Positions 54,745-64,000 of a stretch of DNA of 64,000 bases are shown piece by piece. Source of the DNA: an uncultured Roseobacter sp. GTDB taxonomy: Bacteria; Pseudomonadota; Alphaproteobacteria; Rhodobacterales; Rhodobacteraceae. The first letter of the stretch is position 1, and each line of letters starts with the position of its first letter. A program made the translations under genes and the position numbers. The stretch lies in contig NZ_CANLYL010000003.1 in the NCBI RefSeq assembly GCF_947495275.1, positions 62,001 through 126,000 on the forward strand, given 5' to 3'. The notes beneath the pieces were generated by a model. It had not been told where the DNA came from. It ran no database searches and saw nothing but the letters and a program-made list of their open reading frames with translations.

Positions 54745-55929
54745 TTATTGCGGATAGAGGCAATCGCGGATCAGTTCGATCCCACGCGCCGTTTCCGCTT
54801 TTGGAGCCACCATCGCGGCTCTTATGTAGCCTTGCCCCGGGTTCACCCCGTTGTAGTCCTGCGCCAGATAACCGCCCGGCAGCACCCGCACACCGGTTTC
54901 CCGCCAGAGCTTGACCGCTGCCCTCTCGCCATTCTCAACCGGCAGCCACAGGAAAAACCCGGCATCGGGGCTGGCGTACCCCGGCACATTGCCGAGCATC
55001 CGGTCCGCCAATTCGTATTTCTCGACATAAAGACGGCGGTTCTCGATCACGTGGGCTTCATCATTCCAGACCGCTGCGGCGGCCGCCTGCAACGGCAGCG
55101 GCAGGGGTGCGCCTGCGTAGTTGCGCAGTTGTTTGATTTCACCAATGTTCTCCGCACCGCTTGCGACAAACCCCGACCGCAGGCCGGGCAGGTTTGATCG
55201 TTTTGACAGGGAGTGGAAGATGACCACGCGGTTGAGATCGGTGCCCATTTCCTGCGCCACCTGTAGCGCGCCTACGGGCGGCGTCTCACGGTAAATCTCG
55301 GAATAGCACTCGTCTGCAAAGATTTTGAAGTCGTATTTCTCCGCAAGATTGATCAGGCCACGCCAATATTCCCGGCTCGCAACCGCCCCTTGCGGATTCG
55401 CTGGCGAACAAATGTAGGCGGCCGTGGCGCGGTTCAGGATGTCTTCGGAGAGCCCCGCAAAATCCGGCAGATGGCCGGTCTCTACCGTTGCCGGCACCAT
55501 GATCGGGTCCGCCGTCGCGGAAAGCGCCGCGATCATGTAAACTTGGTAGAAAGGGTTCGGCATCAGGATTGCCGGTTTTTGCCCGCCTTTCGTCTCCGGG
55601 CAAAGCGCCATTACAGCGTTATACAGCCCCTCGCGCGTCCCGTTTAGGGCCATAACCTGCGTGTCTGCATTGACCGGCACACCATACCGCCGCTTCACGA
55701 AATCAGCGATGGCCTGACGCAGCTCAGGCGATCCGTCATTTGGCGGGTAGCTGTTGAACCCGGCAACATTTTCAGAAATCACATCCGTAACCCAGGCCGG
55801 AAACGCATGTTTCGGCTCGCCTATGGTCATGTGGATGGCCGGACCACCTCCTTCGGACACGTCCAACAGGGCGCGCAAGCGCGGCCATGCATGTGCCGGA
55901 AGGTTCGAAAACCGCTCAGGATACACCAT
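54745..55929 (-). CDS. PLP-dependent aminotransferase, class I/II (DapC-like)
   Basis: A 394-residue fold-type I aminotransferase. The PLP lysine lies in [18 protein letters not shown], and [18 protein letters not shown] and ADECYSEIY are the usual cofactor contacts. N-terminal [10 protein letters not shown] is typical of succinyldiaminopimelate aminotransferase-type members in alphaproteobacteria, but aromatic or alanine specificity is not excluded. It lies between an amidase gene and ftsK on the same strand. Confidence 0.88.
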   Translation of the reverse strand: MVYPERFSNLPAHAWPRLRALLDVSEGGGPAIHMTIGEPKHAFPAWVTDVISENVAGFNSYPPNDGSPELRQAIADFVKRRYGVPVNADTQVMALNGTREGLYNAVMALCPETKGGQKPAILMPNPFYQVYMIAALSATADPIMVPATVETGHLPDFAGLSEDILNRATAAYICSPANPQGAVASREYWRGLINLAEKYDFKIFADECYSEIYRETPPVGALQVAQEMGTDLNRVVIFHSLSKRSNLPGLRSGFVASGAENIGEIKQLRNYAGAPLPLPLQAAAAAVWNDEAHVIENRRLYVEKYELADRMLGNVPGYASPDAGFFLWLPVENGERAAVKLWRETGVRVLPGGYLAQDYNGVNPGQGYIRAAMVAPKAETARGIELIRDCLYPQ

Positions 55930-56035
55930 TAAAACTGCCTCAGCTCGGGATCATTGACGTCCCGTTTGCCCCAAAGTACCGAAGGCAGCTCCCTGCGTCC
56001 ACAAAAACGCGCAGCTTTCTGAGAATTTGTGGCTT

Positions 56036-57364
56036 TTAGGACAACGCCTCTTCGGCGGCGGCCGCCACCCGTAAAAGAGCGCCTTCGCAATTTGGGGGCG
56101 CCATCAACATCAGACCACAACTTGGCACGCCTGTCGGCAATGTCAGTGCGCATAAACCCATCAGATTACCGATCCTTGTATTTCGCAATGCCAGCAGGTT
56201 CTCAGACACATAATAGTCGTGATCCGTGTTCAGCCGTTCCAGATTTGGTGGCAAGATCGGCGCTGATGGCAAGATAACCGCGTCATAGCCGGCGGTCGCA
56301 CGGTCATATGCCATACGTGCAGATTTCAGCACGGCCCAGGCAGCGACATAATCCGGGCCGGAAAACCCCTTTCCCAAACGAAAACGTTCGAGAATTTCAG
56401 CATAAAGTGCGTCCGGTTTGGCCTCAATAGCGTCGCGCCAGAGGCCGTAAGCCTCTGATGTATAGACACAGGTGCTCTGAGCCATTGCCGTTTCCACTTC
56501 AAGAACCCTGATGCGATCAATATGCGCACCCGCATTTTGCAATCGAACAACGGCGTTTTCAAAGGCCGCCAAAGGCGCCTCGCGTACGTCCTCCATCGCG
56601 ACGGTTTCGAGTATCGCCATACGTCTCCCCTGGAGAGCAGCACCAGCGAGATCGAAGGCTTTGTTCCCTTCCAAAGCCGCCAACATGAGGTTTGCGTCTT
56701 CTACTGAACGGCAAAGCGGGCCTACCGTGTCAAACCGCAAGGCAAGCGGAACGACCCCTTCGAGGCTCAGCTTGCCGGAGGTGGTTTTGAGCCCTACAAG
56801 ATCATTCCAGGCCGATGGGATACGCACCGAACCGCCGGTATCAGAGCCAATGCCCGCTGCTGCCAGATTGAATGCCACAGACGCCGCCGCGCCCGACGAA
56901 GACCCCCCTGAGACGGCGGTCGTGTCATTGACGCAAGGCGAGGTCGCGGTGCTGGGATTATGTCCAAGGCCCGAAAAGGCCAACTCGCTCATATGCGTCT
57001 TTCCCAGGCAAACAAGGCCCGCCGCGGTCGCATTTTGCAAGACAAGGGCGTCACTGTCCGGCATCCGGTTTTTCAACAGGTTCGAGCCTGCCTCCGTGGC
57101 AACACCCGCCGTATCAAATAGATCCTTCCAGCTGATCGGAACACCGTCCAGCAAGGACAAACGATGGCCGGTTTTTGCGCGCTCAGCAGCTGCAGCAGCT
57201 TCTGCCAAAGCCCGGGATGTCGTTGTCCGCGCGTAGATTCTATCTTTGAATTCATGTGCTTCGATGGCATCCAGATAGGTTTCGGTCAAAGCGCGAGGGT
57301 CAATATCTCCCGCGCCTATGCCGCGGCCCAAATCCGCGGCCGTCATCTGCAGCCAGTCTTGCAT
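56036..57364 (-). CDS. Amidase signature family enzyme
   Basis: A 442-residue amidase with the Ser-cisSer-Lys triad: Lys in GVPISWKDLFDTAG, the glycine-serine core AVSGGSSSGAAA and the nucleophile in GIGSDTGGSVRIPSAWN. It resembles GatA-like or indoleacetamide hydrolase-type amidases, but with no gatB/gatC nearby it is probably a stand-alone hydrolase. ATG 57364 has AAGGA upstream; the frame stays open 70 codons 5' with unrelated sequence. It diverges from the UbiH-type gene. Confidence 0.9.
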   Translation of the reverse strand: MQDWLQMTAADLGRGIGAGDIDPRALTETYLDAIEAHEFKDRIYARTTTSRALAEAAAAAERAKTGHRLSLLDGVPISWKDLFDTAGVATEAGSNLLKNRMPDSDALVLQNATAAGLVCLGKTHMSELAFSGLGHNPSTATSPCVNDTTAVSGGSSSGAAASVAFNLAAAGIGSDTGGSVRIPSAWNDLVGLKTTSGKLSLEGVVPLALRFDTVGPLCRSVEDANLMLAALEGNKAFDLAGAALQGRRMAILETVAMEDVREAPLAAFENAVVRLQNAGAHIDRIRVLEVETAMAQSTCVYTSEAYGLWRDAIEAKPDALYAEILERFRLGKGFSGPDYVAAWAVLKSARMAYDRATAGYDAVILPSAPILPPNLERLNTDHDYYVSENLLALRNTRIGNLMGLCALTLPTGVPSCGLMLMAPPNCEGALLRVAAAAEEALS

Positions 57365-57449
57365 ATCTTTTCCTTCGATGGTCTTTGGCAAAAGGGTAGC
57401 GACGCTTGCGCGCATGGACAATCCCCCGCACACCGTCCTAATGAGGACC

Positions 57450-58676
57450 ATGGTTTTCGATTGCGATATCCTGATTGTCGGCGGCGGGCTGAATGGGCCG
57501 ACCTTGGCGCTGGCTTTGGCAAGTGCGGGGCAATCGGTGATTGTCGTCGATGCCCTGCCCGTGAAAACGCGCAAGAACGCGGGGTTCGACGGGCGTTCCT
57601 ATGCCCTTGCGCTGACCTCTGCCCGGCTTCTGCAGGCTCTTGGCATTTGGGGCGATATCGAAGATTACACCCAACCGATGCTCGACATAAAGGTCACAGA
57701 TGGGCGCGCGGGCGAAGGTGCGTCCCCGTTTTTCATGCACTTCGATCATGCCGAGATCGAGGAAGGCCCGATGGGGTACATGGTCGAAGATCGCCATTTG
57801 CGCCCCGCTCTGCTGAACGCTGTTCAGAAAGAAAAGGCCATCCGGCAGATCAATGGCGACGTCGTGATAGATCAGAAGCTTGATCCAACAGGTATCTCGG
57901 TGGTGTTGCAGTCCGGCAAGACACTACGTGCCAAGCTCCTTGTCGGATGCGACGGGCGGCGCTCCGGCACCGCCGCGCGGTCAGGGATCAAGCGGACCGG
58001 GTGGGAATACAACCAAACGGCGCTGGTCTGTGCATTGGATCACGCCTTGCCACACAATGGCGTTGCCCATCAGTTCTTCATGCCAGCCGGCCCCCTGGCG
58101 ATCTTGCCTTTGAAGGGCAACCGATCTTCGATTGTTTGGAGCGAAACGACCGAAAACGCTCATCAGATCAACGCCATGTCAGACGCGGATTACCTGAACG
58201 TTCTGCGCCCCAGATTCGGGAGTTTTCTTGGCGATCTCTCGCTGACCGGCGCGCGGTTCACATATCCATTGTCACTATCGCTTGCCAATGAGTTGGTCGC
58301 ACTGCGCGTAGCACTTGTCGGAGACGCTGCACATGGCATCCACCCCATTGCAGGCCAGGGTCTGAATGCCGGGCTACGTGACGTGGCTGCCCTTGCGGAT
58401 GTTGTCACTGATGCATCGCGGCGCGGCGAAGATATCGGGACCACAGCGGTATTATCCCGTTACCAGCAATGGAGACGCTTCGACAACACCGCCCTCGCCC
58501 TTGCCACCGATGCATTCAACAAATTGTTTTCAAACGATAACTCGATCTTACGCGGGCTTCGTGACATCGGCATGGGCATCGTGGGGAACATGCCCGGAAT
58601 GAGGCGTGGATTTATCCGGGAAGCGGCAGGGCTGACGGGGGATCTGCCCCGGCTTCTGAAAGGTGAAAAGCTCTAA
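57450..58676 (+). CDS. UbiH/UbiF/Coq6-type FAD-dependent hydroxylase
   Basis: A 408-residue flavin monooxygenase of ubiquinone biosynthesis type. [18 protein letters not shown] is the ADP-binding fold, [10 protein letters not shown] and VGCDGRRSG the DG motif, and [22 protein letters not shown] the GD motif. Which ring position it hydroxylates cannot be told by eye. Start choice is unclear: ATG 57450 has GAGG very close, ATG 57441 or 57414 are alternatives. Its stop overlaps the converging Trm112 gene by four bases. Confidence 0.9.
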   Translation: MVFDCDILIVGGGLNGPTLALALASAGQSVIVVDALPVKTRKNAGFDGRSYALALTSARLLQALGIWGDIEDYTQPMLDIKVTDGRAGEGASPFFMHFDHAEIEEGPMGYMVEDRHLRPALLNAVQKEKAIRQINGDVVIDQKLDPTGISVVLQSGKTLRAKLLVGCDGRRSGTAARSGIKRTGWEYNQTALVCALDHALPHNGVAHQFFMPAGPLAILPLKGNRSSIVWSETTENAHQINAMSDADYLNVLRPRFGSFLGDLSLTGARFTYPLSLSLANELVALRVALVGDAAHGIHPIAGQGLNAGLRDVAALADVVTDASRRGEDIGTTAVLSRYQQWRRFDNTALALATDAFNKLFSNDNSILRGLRDIGMGIVGNMPGMRRGFIREAAGLTGDLPRLLKGEKL

Positions 58677-58858
58677 TCCAGCGTCCGGGCTTCATCGACC
58701 AGCATTACCGGGATGCCGTTGCGGATCGGGTAAGCGAGGTTCGCCGTCATGGATATCAACTCCTGCTTCTCCGCATCGTATTTCAACGTGGTCTGCGAAC
58801 GCGGACAAATCAGCGCTTCCAGCATCCTGCGGTCAAATTCGACAGCAGTTTCATTCAT
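58673..58858 (-). CDS. Trm112 family protein
   Basis: A 61-residue protein with the Trm112/YcaR pattern: [19 protein letters not shown] and the later [18 protein letters not shown]. Only one of the zinc-finger cysteines (LICPRSQ) is present, as is usual in bacterial members. In archaea and eukaryotes Trm112 activates methyltransferases; the bacterial role is poorly understood. Coupled by an ATGA overlap to the Lon-N domain gene. Confidence 0.9.
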   Translation of the reverse strand: MNETAVEFDRRMLEALICPRSQTTLKYDAEKQELISMTANLAYPIRNGIPVMLVDEARTLD

Positions 58859-59499
58859 TGGATCATCTCACTCTCGCTACCGCCACGCAGCTGATATTCG
58901 ATCAGGGTGACAAGGGTTTCGCGACGGGTCGGCAGAGACGGGGCCTCCAAAAGCGCTTGTTTATCCTCGGGATCAAATTCCAGCATCATCGACAGAGAGT
59001 TTATCAGCAGCTCGTCATCCGCTTCCTTTAACGTCTCCCAATCCGCCGAAAGCTCACGCGCGTCAAAAAATCGTTCCAGCAAATTCATAAAGCCGGGGCG
59101 CTGGAAGCAAGGGTCTTTTTCGTCTGGTCCCAGATCGCGATCAAAACCATCCCACGCTACCTCGCACCGCCGATAGGGCGTAAACCCTTGAATTTCTTGT
59201 ATAACGCGAAACCTGGAAATGCCACACAGGGTGATCAGATAACGCCCATCCTCGGTTTCGGAAAACTGAGTGACACGCCCTGCGCAGCCGATGGCCTGAA
59301 GGCCATTTTCCTTTCGGCCCGGGATTTCGTTCGGCTGCACCATACCGATCAGACGCGTTGAGGTCTTCAAAGAATCCTCCAGCATCTGGAGATACCGTGG
59401 TTCGAAGATGTGCAGCGGCAACCGCGCGCGCGGCAACAACAAAGCACCGGGTAGCGGAAAGATTGCGATCGTTTCGGGAAGCTCAGCGGCTTTTATCAT
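58855..59499 (-). CDS. Lon N-terminal (LON substrate-binding) domain protein
   Basis: A 214-residue protein made only of the LonSB/PUA-like domain: [34 protein letters not shown] is the family opening, [10 protein letters not shown] and [12 protein letters not shown] follow. No AAA or protease domain is present. Such stand-alone proteins are common, without known activity; they may present substrates or RNA. Between the thioredoxin-like gene and Trm112, all on one strand. Confidence 0.92.
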   Translation of the reverse strand: MIKAAELPETIAIFPLPGALLLPRARLPLHIFEPRYLQMLEDSLKTSTRLIGMVQPNEIPGRKENGLQAIGCAGRVTQFSETEDGRYLITLCGISRFRVIQEIQGFTPYRRCEVAWDGFDRDLGPDEKDPCFQRPGFMNLLERFFDARELSADWETLKEADDELLINSLSMMLEFDPEDKQALLEAPSLPTRRETLVTLIEYQLRGGSESEMIQ

Positions 59500-59526
59500 A
59501 AAAGACCACCTAGCCCGCGTGCTGCC

Positions 59527-60444
59527 TCAGGCAAATATCATTGAACTCAATTTGCGACGCCCGTTCAACATCACCGGATCATTCGGCTTAAGCGCCTCGA
59601 AAATAGTGAAAAGCTGCGTTTTGGCAGCGCCTTCATTCCATTCCCGGTCTCTGCGGAAAAGTTCAAGTAGCTGATCAACAGCCCCTTCCACATCACCATT
59701 TGCGTGCATGGCCTGCGCCAGATCAAAGCGCGCCTGATTATCCTCGGGGTTTGCCTCAACGGATCTGCGCAGCTCGTCGACAGGCCCTGCACCTTCGGCC
59801 TGACGCGCCAGTTCCAACTGCGCATGCGCAGCTTCCAGTTCCGGAGAGCTGGAAATTTCAGCGGGTGCCCCGTTTAGAATAGCCTCCGCCTGATCAAGCT
59901 CACCCAGCGTAATATGCGCCCTCACCAATCCGCCATAAGCGCCAGCGTGGTTGGGCTCTTCTCCCAAAATGGCTGAGAATGTCTGGGCGGCATCCGCGAC
60001 CGCACCCTCGGCGAGCATTTCTTCGGCAGCCGTAATCGCCTCGCTCAATGCTTCGCCTGGGGCCTCGCCGCCACCGGCTTTTGCAACCCGGTCAACAAAG
60101 GACTTGATCTCGGATTCCGGTACCGCACCCTGAAAGCCGTCAATGGGCTGTCCCTTGTGGAAAGCATAGACGGTCGGGATGGACTGAATCTGCAATTGCC
60201 CCGCGATCATCTGCGCTTCGTCAACGTTGACCTTGACCATTTTCACCGCGCCTTTGGCGCCGCGCACCGCATTTTCCAGCTGCGGTCCAAGCGTTTTGCA
60301 CGGGCCGCACCATGGCGCCCAGAAATCGACAATCACAGGGGTTGTCTGCGATGTCTCGATCACATCCGCCATAAAGGTGGCTTCGGTAGAGTCCTTGATC
60401 AGGTCATCAGCTTCGGGGGCAGCGGTCAGGTTCAGATCCATCAT
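59527..60444 (-). CDS. Thioredoxin-TPR protein (CnoX/YbbN-like)
   Basis: A 305-residue cytoplasmic chaperone-redox protein. The N-terminal thioredoxin domain (about 15-125) has VDFWAPWCGPCKTLGPQ and IQSIPTVYAFHKG; a C-terminal helical TPR-like region (about 130-305) includes LVRAHITLGELDQAEAIL. E. coli CnoX has only SxxC at the active site, whereas this protein keeps CGPC, so it may be an active oxidoreductase as well as a holdase. First gene of a three-gene leftward cluster with Lon-N and Trm112. Confidence 0.93.
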   Translation of the reverse strand: MMDLNLTAAPEADDLIKDSTEATFMADVIETSQTTPVIVDFWAPWCGPCKTLGPQLENAVRGAKGAVKMVKVNVDEAQMIAGQLQIQSIPTVYAFHKGQPIDGFQGAVPESEIKSFVDRVAKAGGGEAPGEALSEAITAAEEMLAEGAVADAAQTFSAILGEEPNHAGAYGGLVRAHITLGELDQAEAILNGAPAEISSSPELEAAHAQLELARQAEGAGPVDELRRSVEANPEDNQARFDLAQAMHANGDVEGAVDQLLELFRRDREWNEGAAKTQLFTIFEALKPNDPVMLNGRRKLSSMIFA

Positions 60445-60496
60445 CGTTTTGTCCTTGCATATGCGACAGCGCTTATATGGGAGGTTTCACAGCTTT

Positions 60497-61285
60497 TCAA
60501 AGGTCAAAACTGGCAAAGACCGGCGCATGGTCGCTGGGCTTTTCCCATCCACGTGCCGAGCGCATGATACGGCTGGAATGTCCCGCATCCTGAATATCTG
60601 CACTTGCCCAAATATGATCCAGCCTGCGGCCCTTGTCAGCTGCGTCCCAATCCTTGGCGCGATATGACCACCAGCTATATAACCGGCCCTCGGGGACATC
60701 CCGGCGGGTGACATCCACCCATCCGCCCGCGTCCTGAGCATCCGCCAGATGTTCCACCTCGATGGGGGTGTGGCTGACAACTTTCAAGAGCTTCTTGTGG
60801 TCCCAGACGTCATCTTCGCGCGGGGCAATGTTCAGATCACCAACGAGGATGGATTTTTCCGGGCGGTTTTCACGGAACCAATCACGCATATCCGTCAGAT
60901 AGTCGAGCTTTTGCCCAAATTTTTCATTCACGGTACGATCAGCAACATCACCACCGGCGGGCACGTAGAAATTGTGCACGGTGACGCCGTTTTCCAGCGT
61001 TCCGGCAATGTGACGTGCGTGGCCCAGGGCGGCGAAATCCTGCGAACCCGCTTCGACCATCGGGATTTTCGACAGGATCGCGACACCGTTATATCCCTTT
61101 TGCCCGCGCGCCACGACATGGCCGTAACCCGCATTGGCAAACGCCTCCAATGGCATTTTGTCGACCGGGCTTTTGCACTCCTGCAGGCACAACACATCGG
61201 GGCCTTCTTCTGAGAGCAATTTCAAGACAAGTGCTTCGCGCAGTCGGACAGAATTGATGTTCCATGTGGCAAGGGTAAAGGACAT
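60497..61285 (-). CDS. xthA: Exodeoxyribonuclease III
   Basis: A 262-residue AP endonuclease of the XthA family. Metal and active-site motifs are TWNINSVR, CLQECK, YNGVAILSK, VGDLNIAPRE, RRLDHIW and SDHAPV. It would cleave abasic sites and trim 3' ends in base-excision repair. ATG 61285 has GGAGAG about seven bases upstream. Confidence 0.96.
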   Translation of the reverse strand: MSFTLATWNINSVRLREALVLKLLSEEGPDVLCLQECKSPVDKMPLEAFANAGYGHVVARGQKGYNGVAILSKIPMVEAGSQDFAALGHARHIAGTLENGVTVHNFYVPAGGDVADRTVNEKFGQKLDYLTDMRDWFRENRPEKSILVGDLNIAPREDDVWDHKKLLKVVSHTPIEVEHLADAQDAGGWVDVTRRDVPEGRLYSWWSYRAKDWDAADKGRRLDHIWASADIQDAGHSSRIMRSARGWEKPSDHAPVFASFDL

Positions 61286-61394
61286 TGGGCGCTCTCCGGA
61301 TAAAGTTGCGGCACCGTAGCGCGCAGTGACAGGCTGCGCCATGCCGAACCACTCATCGACAGAAGATTGCTCAGGTTTCGGAAAATCGACCCCC

Positions 61395-61424
61395 AAAAAA
61401 AAGGGCCGGGCACAAGGCCCGGCC
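61395..61424 (-). terminator. Intrinsic terminator after the response regulator gene
   Basis: GGCCGGGC and GCCCGGCC form a perfect 8-base stem with a five-base loop; on the minus strand it is followed by eight T. It ends the response regulator transcript. The bases on either side (61286-61394 and 61425-61538) hold nothing I can identify. Confidence 0.92.
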
Positions 61425-61538
61425 AAGTCCAACAGGGAGGTGCATGTCATAACCCGGACATGCGCGGGATTCGTAGGACGCAGCGAACCACGCCCTGCAC
61501 AACGATAGCTTGAATATGGTTAACAAAATCCAAACATC

Positions 61539-62225
61539 TTACGCCATAAGACGATATCCACCTGATTCGGTCACAAGAAGGCGCGCATTGGACGGATCTG
61601 GTTCAATTTTTTGACGCAGGCGGTAGATATGTGTCTCCAGCGTGTGCGTGGTGACCCCCGCATTGTATCCCCAAACCTCGTGCAACAGCACATCCCTTGG
61701 CACGACACCATCTGTAGAGCGATAGAGGAACTTCAGAATATTCGTCTCTTTTTCAGTCAGACGAACCTTTTTGTCGTCCTCGGTCACCAAAATTTTCATG
61801 GAAGGCTTGAATGTGTAGTGGCCCAACTGGAATACCGCATCTTCTGATTGCTCGTGTTGACGCAGTTGTGCGCGGATGCGCGCCAGCAAGACCGGGAACT
61901 TGAAGGGTTTGCTCACGTAGTCATTCGCGCCGGCGTCCAGACCGAGGATCGTGTCCGCATCGCTATCATGACCGGTGAGCATGAGGATCGGACTTTTCAC
62001 CCCCTGCTTGCGCATCAATCTGCAAAGCTCACGACCATCTGTGTCGGGTAGCCCCACGTCCAGAATCACCAGATCGTAAAGCGCTTCTTTAGCCCTGACC
62101 ATCGCATCTGCACCGTTTGCAGCTTCAAAAACGTCGAAATCTTCGGTCATGATCAATTGCTCGCTCAGCGCTTCACGCAGATCATCATCGTCATCGACCA
62201 ATAGTATCTTTTTGAGTTGTGCCAT
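61539..62225 (-). CDS. OmpR/PhoB family response regulator
   Basis: A 228-residue two-domain regulator. The receiver (about 5-125) has the acidic pocket DDDDD, the phosphoacceptor Asp56 in LVILDVGLP, Thr near 84 (MLTGHD) and Lys106 in VSKPF. The C-terminal winged helix (about 130-228) contains LTEKETNILKFLYRS, LLHEVWGYNAGVTTHTLETHIYRLRQKIE and LLVTESGGYRL. No histidine kinase is adjacent, so it is an orphan at this locus. It diverges from ribA. Confidence 0.94.
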   Translation of the reverse strand: MAQLKKILLVDDDDDLREALSEQLIMTEDFDVFEAANGADAMVRAKEALYDLVILDVGLPDTDGRELCRLMRKQGVKSPILMLTGHDSDADTILGLDAGANDYVSKPFKFPVLLARIRAQLRQHEQSEDAVFQLGHYTFKPSMKILVTEDDKKVRLTEKETNILKFLYRSTDGVVPRDVLLHEVWGYNAGVTTHTLETHIYRLRQKIEPDPSNARLLVTESGGYRLMA

Positions 62226-62386
62226 GAGCTATCTCCCTAATCTGGCATAGAGATGTGTCCGATTTATCATTCTGGCAAGCTTGGGCGGTTTTCTTTCACG
62301 CTGTCGTGTTACAACCCCCCGTAATTGTTTCAATTCCGGGCTATTTGGCCTAGATCATGCAATGAAATGGCAGGCATTGTAACATC

Positions 62387-63475
62387 ATGAAGATTGGTCC
62401 CAACATCTCCGAACGCCTTGCGCGGGCCCGTGCTGACTTGCGCATTGGGGTCCCGATTGTTTTGGAAGGACCGGTTTCCGCTTTGGTCTTCGCGGCGGAA
62501 ACTCTGACAGATGCGCGGTTACGGGCTGTCCTTGCCGAGCCCAAGGGTGTCGTGCTGGCAGTTACTGCGCGCCGAGCGGAGACACTGAAAGCGCGCGCTT
62601 ATGACGGTGATCTGGCGCGCATTCTGTTGCCTGCGGAGACCTCATTGGATTGGATACAAGGGATCGCGGACCCATCTGACGATTTGATCAAACCAATGAA
62701 GGGGCCGCTGGCGTGTGATCGCGACAGCGATGCGTCTGCCCATCGCGCTGCATTGAAACTGACCAAATCCGCCCGCCTTTTGCCAGCCGCTTTGGTTGCG
62801 CCCCTCACCGAGGCGTCGGAATTCGCGTCAGTCCACGGGCTGACGTGCTTACCGTTAGATGAAACGCTCGCCCATTTGTCGCAACGAAGCCCTTTGCACC
62901 CGGTCGTAAGCGCGCGTTTGCCGCTCGAAGTCTCCGAGGCAGGCCGTTTGCACGTATTTCGCCCGCAGGATGGCGGAGAGGAGCATTACGCCATCGAAAT
63001 CGGCAGACCAGACCGATCGAAGCCGGTTTTAACGCGCCTGCACTCTGCCTGTTTCACGGGTGACCTGATGGGATCACTGAAATGCGATTGCGGTCCGCAA
63101 TTGCGTGCCGCATTGGCGAGGATGGGGCAGGAAACACATGGCATTCTTCTTTATATGAACCAGGAAGGTCGCGGCATCGGCCTGGCGAACAAGATGCGAG
63201 CCTATTCGCTTCAGGATCAGGGGTTCGATACGGTTGAGGCCAATCATCGGCTTGGGTTTGAAGATGATGAGCGCGATTTTCGCCTTGGATCAGACATTCT
63301 GACGTCGCTGGGGTTCAGGGCAGTCAAACTGTTGACCAACAACCCCAATAAAGTCGCGATGATGCAGGCCAGCGGCATTAACGTGGTGGAACGGGTGCCC
63401 CTTCAAGTGGGTGAAAACCGGCACAACCGGGATTACCTTGCGACCAAGGCCAGAAAATCCGGTCATCTTCTATGA
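62387..63475 (+). CDS. ribA: GTP cyclohydrolase II with N-terminal extension
   Basis: Opens GTP to begin riboflavin synthesis. The C-terminal domain (about 165-362) is complete: RLHSACFTGDLMGSLKCDCG holds the three zinc cysteines, then YMNQEGRGIGLANK and LGFEDDERDFRLGSDIL. The first 160 residues resemble neither a classic RibA start nor an intact RibB: the DDExRENEGD signature of DHBP synthase is missing, so it is a degenerate or repurposed domain. An L,D-transpeptidase gene follows with a four-base overlap. Confidence 0.95.
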   Translation: MKIGPNISERLARARADLRIGVPIVLEGPVSALVFAAETLTDARLRAVLAEPKGVVLAVTARRAETLKARAYDGDLARILLPAETSLDWIQGIADPSDDLIKPMKGPLACDRDSDASAHRAALKLTKSARLLPAALVAPLTEASEFASVHGLTCLPLDETLAHLSQRSPLHPVVSARLPLEVSEAGRLHVFRPQDGGEEHYAIEIGRPDRSKPVLTRLHSACFTGDLMGSLKCDCGPQLRAALARMGQETHGILLYMNQEGRGIGLANKMRAYSLQDQGFDTVEANHRLGFEDDERDFRLGSDILTSLGFRAVKLLTNNPNKVAMMQASGINVVERVPLQVGENRHNRDYLATKARKSGHLL

Positions 63476-63966
63476 CGCCCGCCGATCTGGTTTTGACGCC
63501 CCGGGGCCTGCGGTTCGCGGGGCATACCTACCCGTGCACCATCGGAAAATCCGGCTTGGCCGCTGACAAGAAGGAAGGCGACGGCGGAACACCAATTGGA
63601 ACGCACCGCATCGTCGGCATGCTCTACCGCCCGGATCGAATGCCTGCACCCACCACATGGGCTCTTCCCATCGGGCCGCGCGACCTTTGGTCGGACGATG
63701 TCAGTGATGCCGACTACAACATGATGGTGCGCGCGCCCTATACCCCAAGCCACGAAAAGCTCAGACGTGCGGATCCCCTATACGACCTGGTAATTCTGAC
63801 CGACTGGAACTGGCCTGATGCCATCAAAGGGCGCGGATCTGCGATTTTCATTCACCAGTATCGGCGCCCCGGGTATCCCACCGAAGGATGTATCGCCTTG
63901 TCCCGTGCCCATCTGCACAAGATTGCAGGTCGGATTTCAACCCGCACCCGGCTGATTATCCGGTAA
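63472..63966 (+). CDS. YkuD-type L,D-transpeptidase-family protein
   Basis: A 164-residue YkuD-domain protein. The active-site motif is IFIHQYRRPGYPTEGCIALS, with His and Cys spaced as in L,D-transpeptidases; the opening CTIGKSGLAADKKEGDGGTPIG is also typical. No signal peptide or membrane helix is visible, unlike secreted enzymes that cross-link peptidoglycan, so it may be cytoplasmic or exported otherwise. It is translationally coupled to ribA. Confidence 0.9.
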   Translation: MTPADLVLTPRGLRFAGHTYPCTIGKSGLAADKKEGDGGTPIGTHRIVGMLYRPDRMPAPTTWALPIGPRDLWSDDVSDADYNMMVRAPYTPSHEKLRRADPLYDLVILTDWNWPDAIKGRGSAIFIHQYRRPGYPTEGCIALSRAHLHKIAGRISTRTRLIIR

Positions 63967-64000
63967 TGCGCATCCGATCAGGGTGCCGCCACGCGCGCAC

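Noticed and set aside
1-64000. CRISPR arrays, tRNA or rRNA genes, insertion sequences, integrases or toxin-antitoxin pairs
   Set aside because: No regularly spaced repeats, no tRNA cloverleaf or rRNA sequence, and no transposase, recombinase or toxin-like protein could be recognised on either strand.

Overview
This window reads as chromosomal DNA of a marine alphaproteobacterium of the Rhodobacterales (Roseobacter group). The basis is gene content and order: an ALDH16-type double aldehyde dehydrogenase behind deoC, an rsmB-heparinase-purH-lspA-DUF3035-M16-M16 string, a dapB/rbfA/truB/rpsO/pnp housekeeping block, a VPxPA-CTERM-type secreted esterase, and large FAD/GCV_T demethylases for methylated glycines. 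Coding density is very high, many junctions are 4-base ATGA overlaps, and no intergenic gap exceeds about 300 bases. I saw no rRNA, tRNA, insertion sequence, phage gene or CRISPR array.

Layout. 1-5.4 kb: a uronate catabolic locus, with uxaC leftward (cut by the window edge) and, divergent from it, three translationally coupled Gfo/Idh/MocA oxidoreductases ending in uxuA. 5.4-8.4 kb: rmuC-mutL. 8.5-13.6 kb: a nucleobase (NCS2) permease divergent from deoC-ALDH16, a nucleoside salvage module in which the ALDH could oxidise the acetaldehyde made by DeoC. 13.6-22.2 kb: a long leftward run rsmB, heparinase II/III-like, purH, lspA, DUF3035 lipoprotein, and a catalytic/non-catalytic M16 peptidase pair. 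22.3-32.3 kb: an SdhAF4-like assembly factor, dapB, rbfA, a phosphodiester glycosidase-like protein, truB, small membrane and DUF1643 proteins, an acidic RTX-like protein, rpsO, a LysE exporter, a small K+-channel-like protein and pnp.

32.4-37.4 kb: secreted SGNH esterase, Lrp regulator, 1-Cys peroxiredoxin, aldehyde dehydrogenase, and an ArsR-SRPBCC pair whose promoter carries two matching palindromes. 37.4-45.6 kb: an RluA-type enzyme and a six-gene leftward operon (XRE-cupin regulator, LysE exporter, GFA/CENP-V protein, two dimethylglycine/sarcosine dehydrogenase-like flavoproteins flanking a homocysteine methyltransferase) that fits stepwise demethylation of glycine betaine and handling of the released C1 units. 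45.6-50 kb: free-methionine sulfoxide reductase, thiolase, a STAS/anti-sigma kinase pair and a gamma-glutamyltransferase. 50-57.4 kb: HspQ, a lytic transglycosylase-like lipoprotein, and the leftward genes lolA, ftsK, aminotransferase and amidase. 57.4-64 kb: a UbiH-type hydroxylase, Trm112, Lon-N domain protein, CnoX-like thioredoxin, exonuclease III, an orphan OmpR-type response regulator, ribA and an L,D-transpeptidase.

The loci most worth follow-up are the three-oxidoreductase uronate operon, which has no recognisable uxuB in view; the betaine demethylation operon with repeated GTGAA/TTCAC sites upstream; the ArsR promoter with a palindrome placed exactly between its -35 and -10; and the deoC-ALDH16 pair. 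Assignments rest on reading motifs and family resemblance by eye; no database search was possible.
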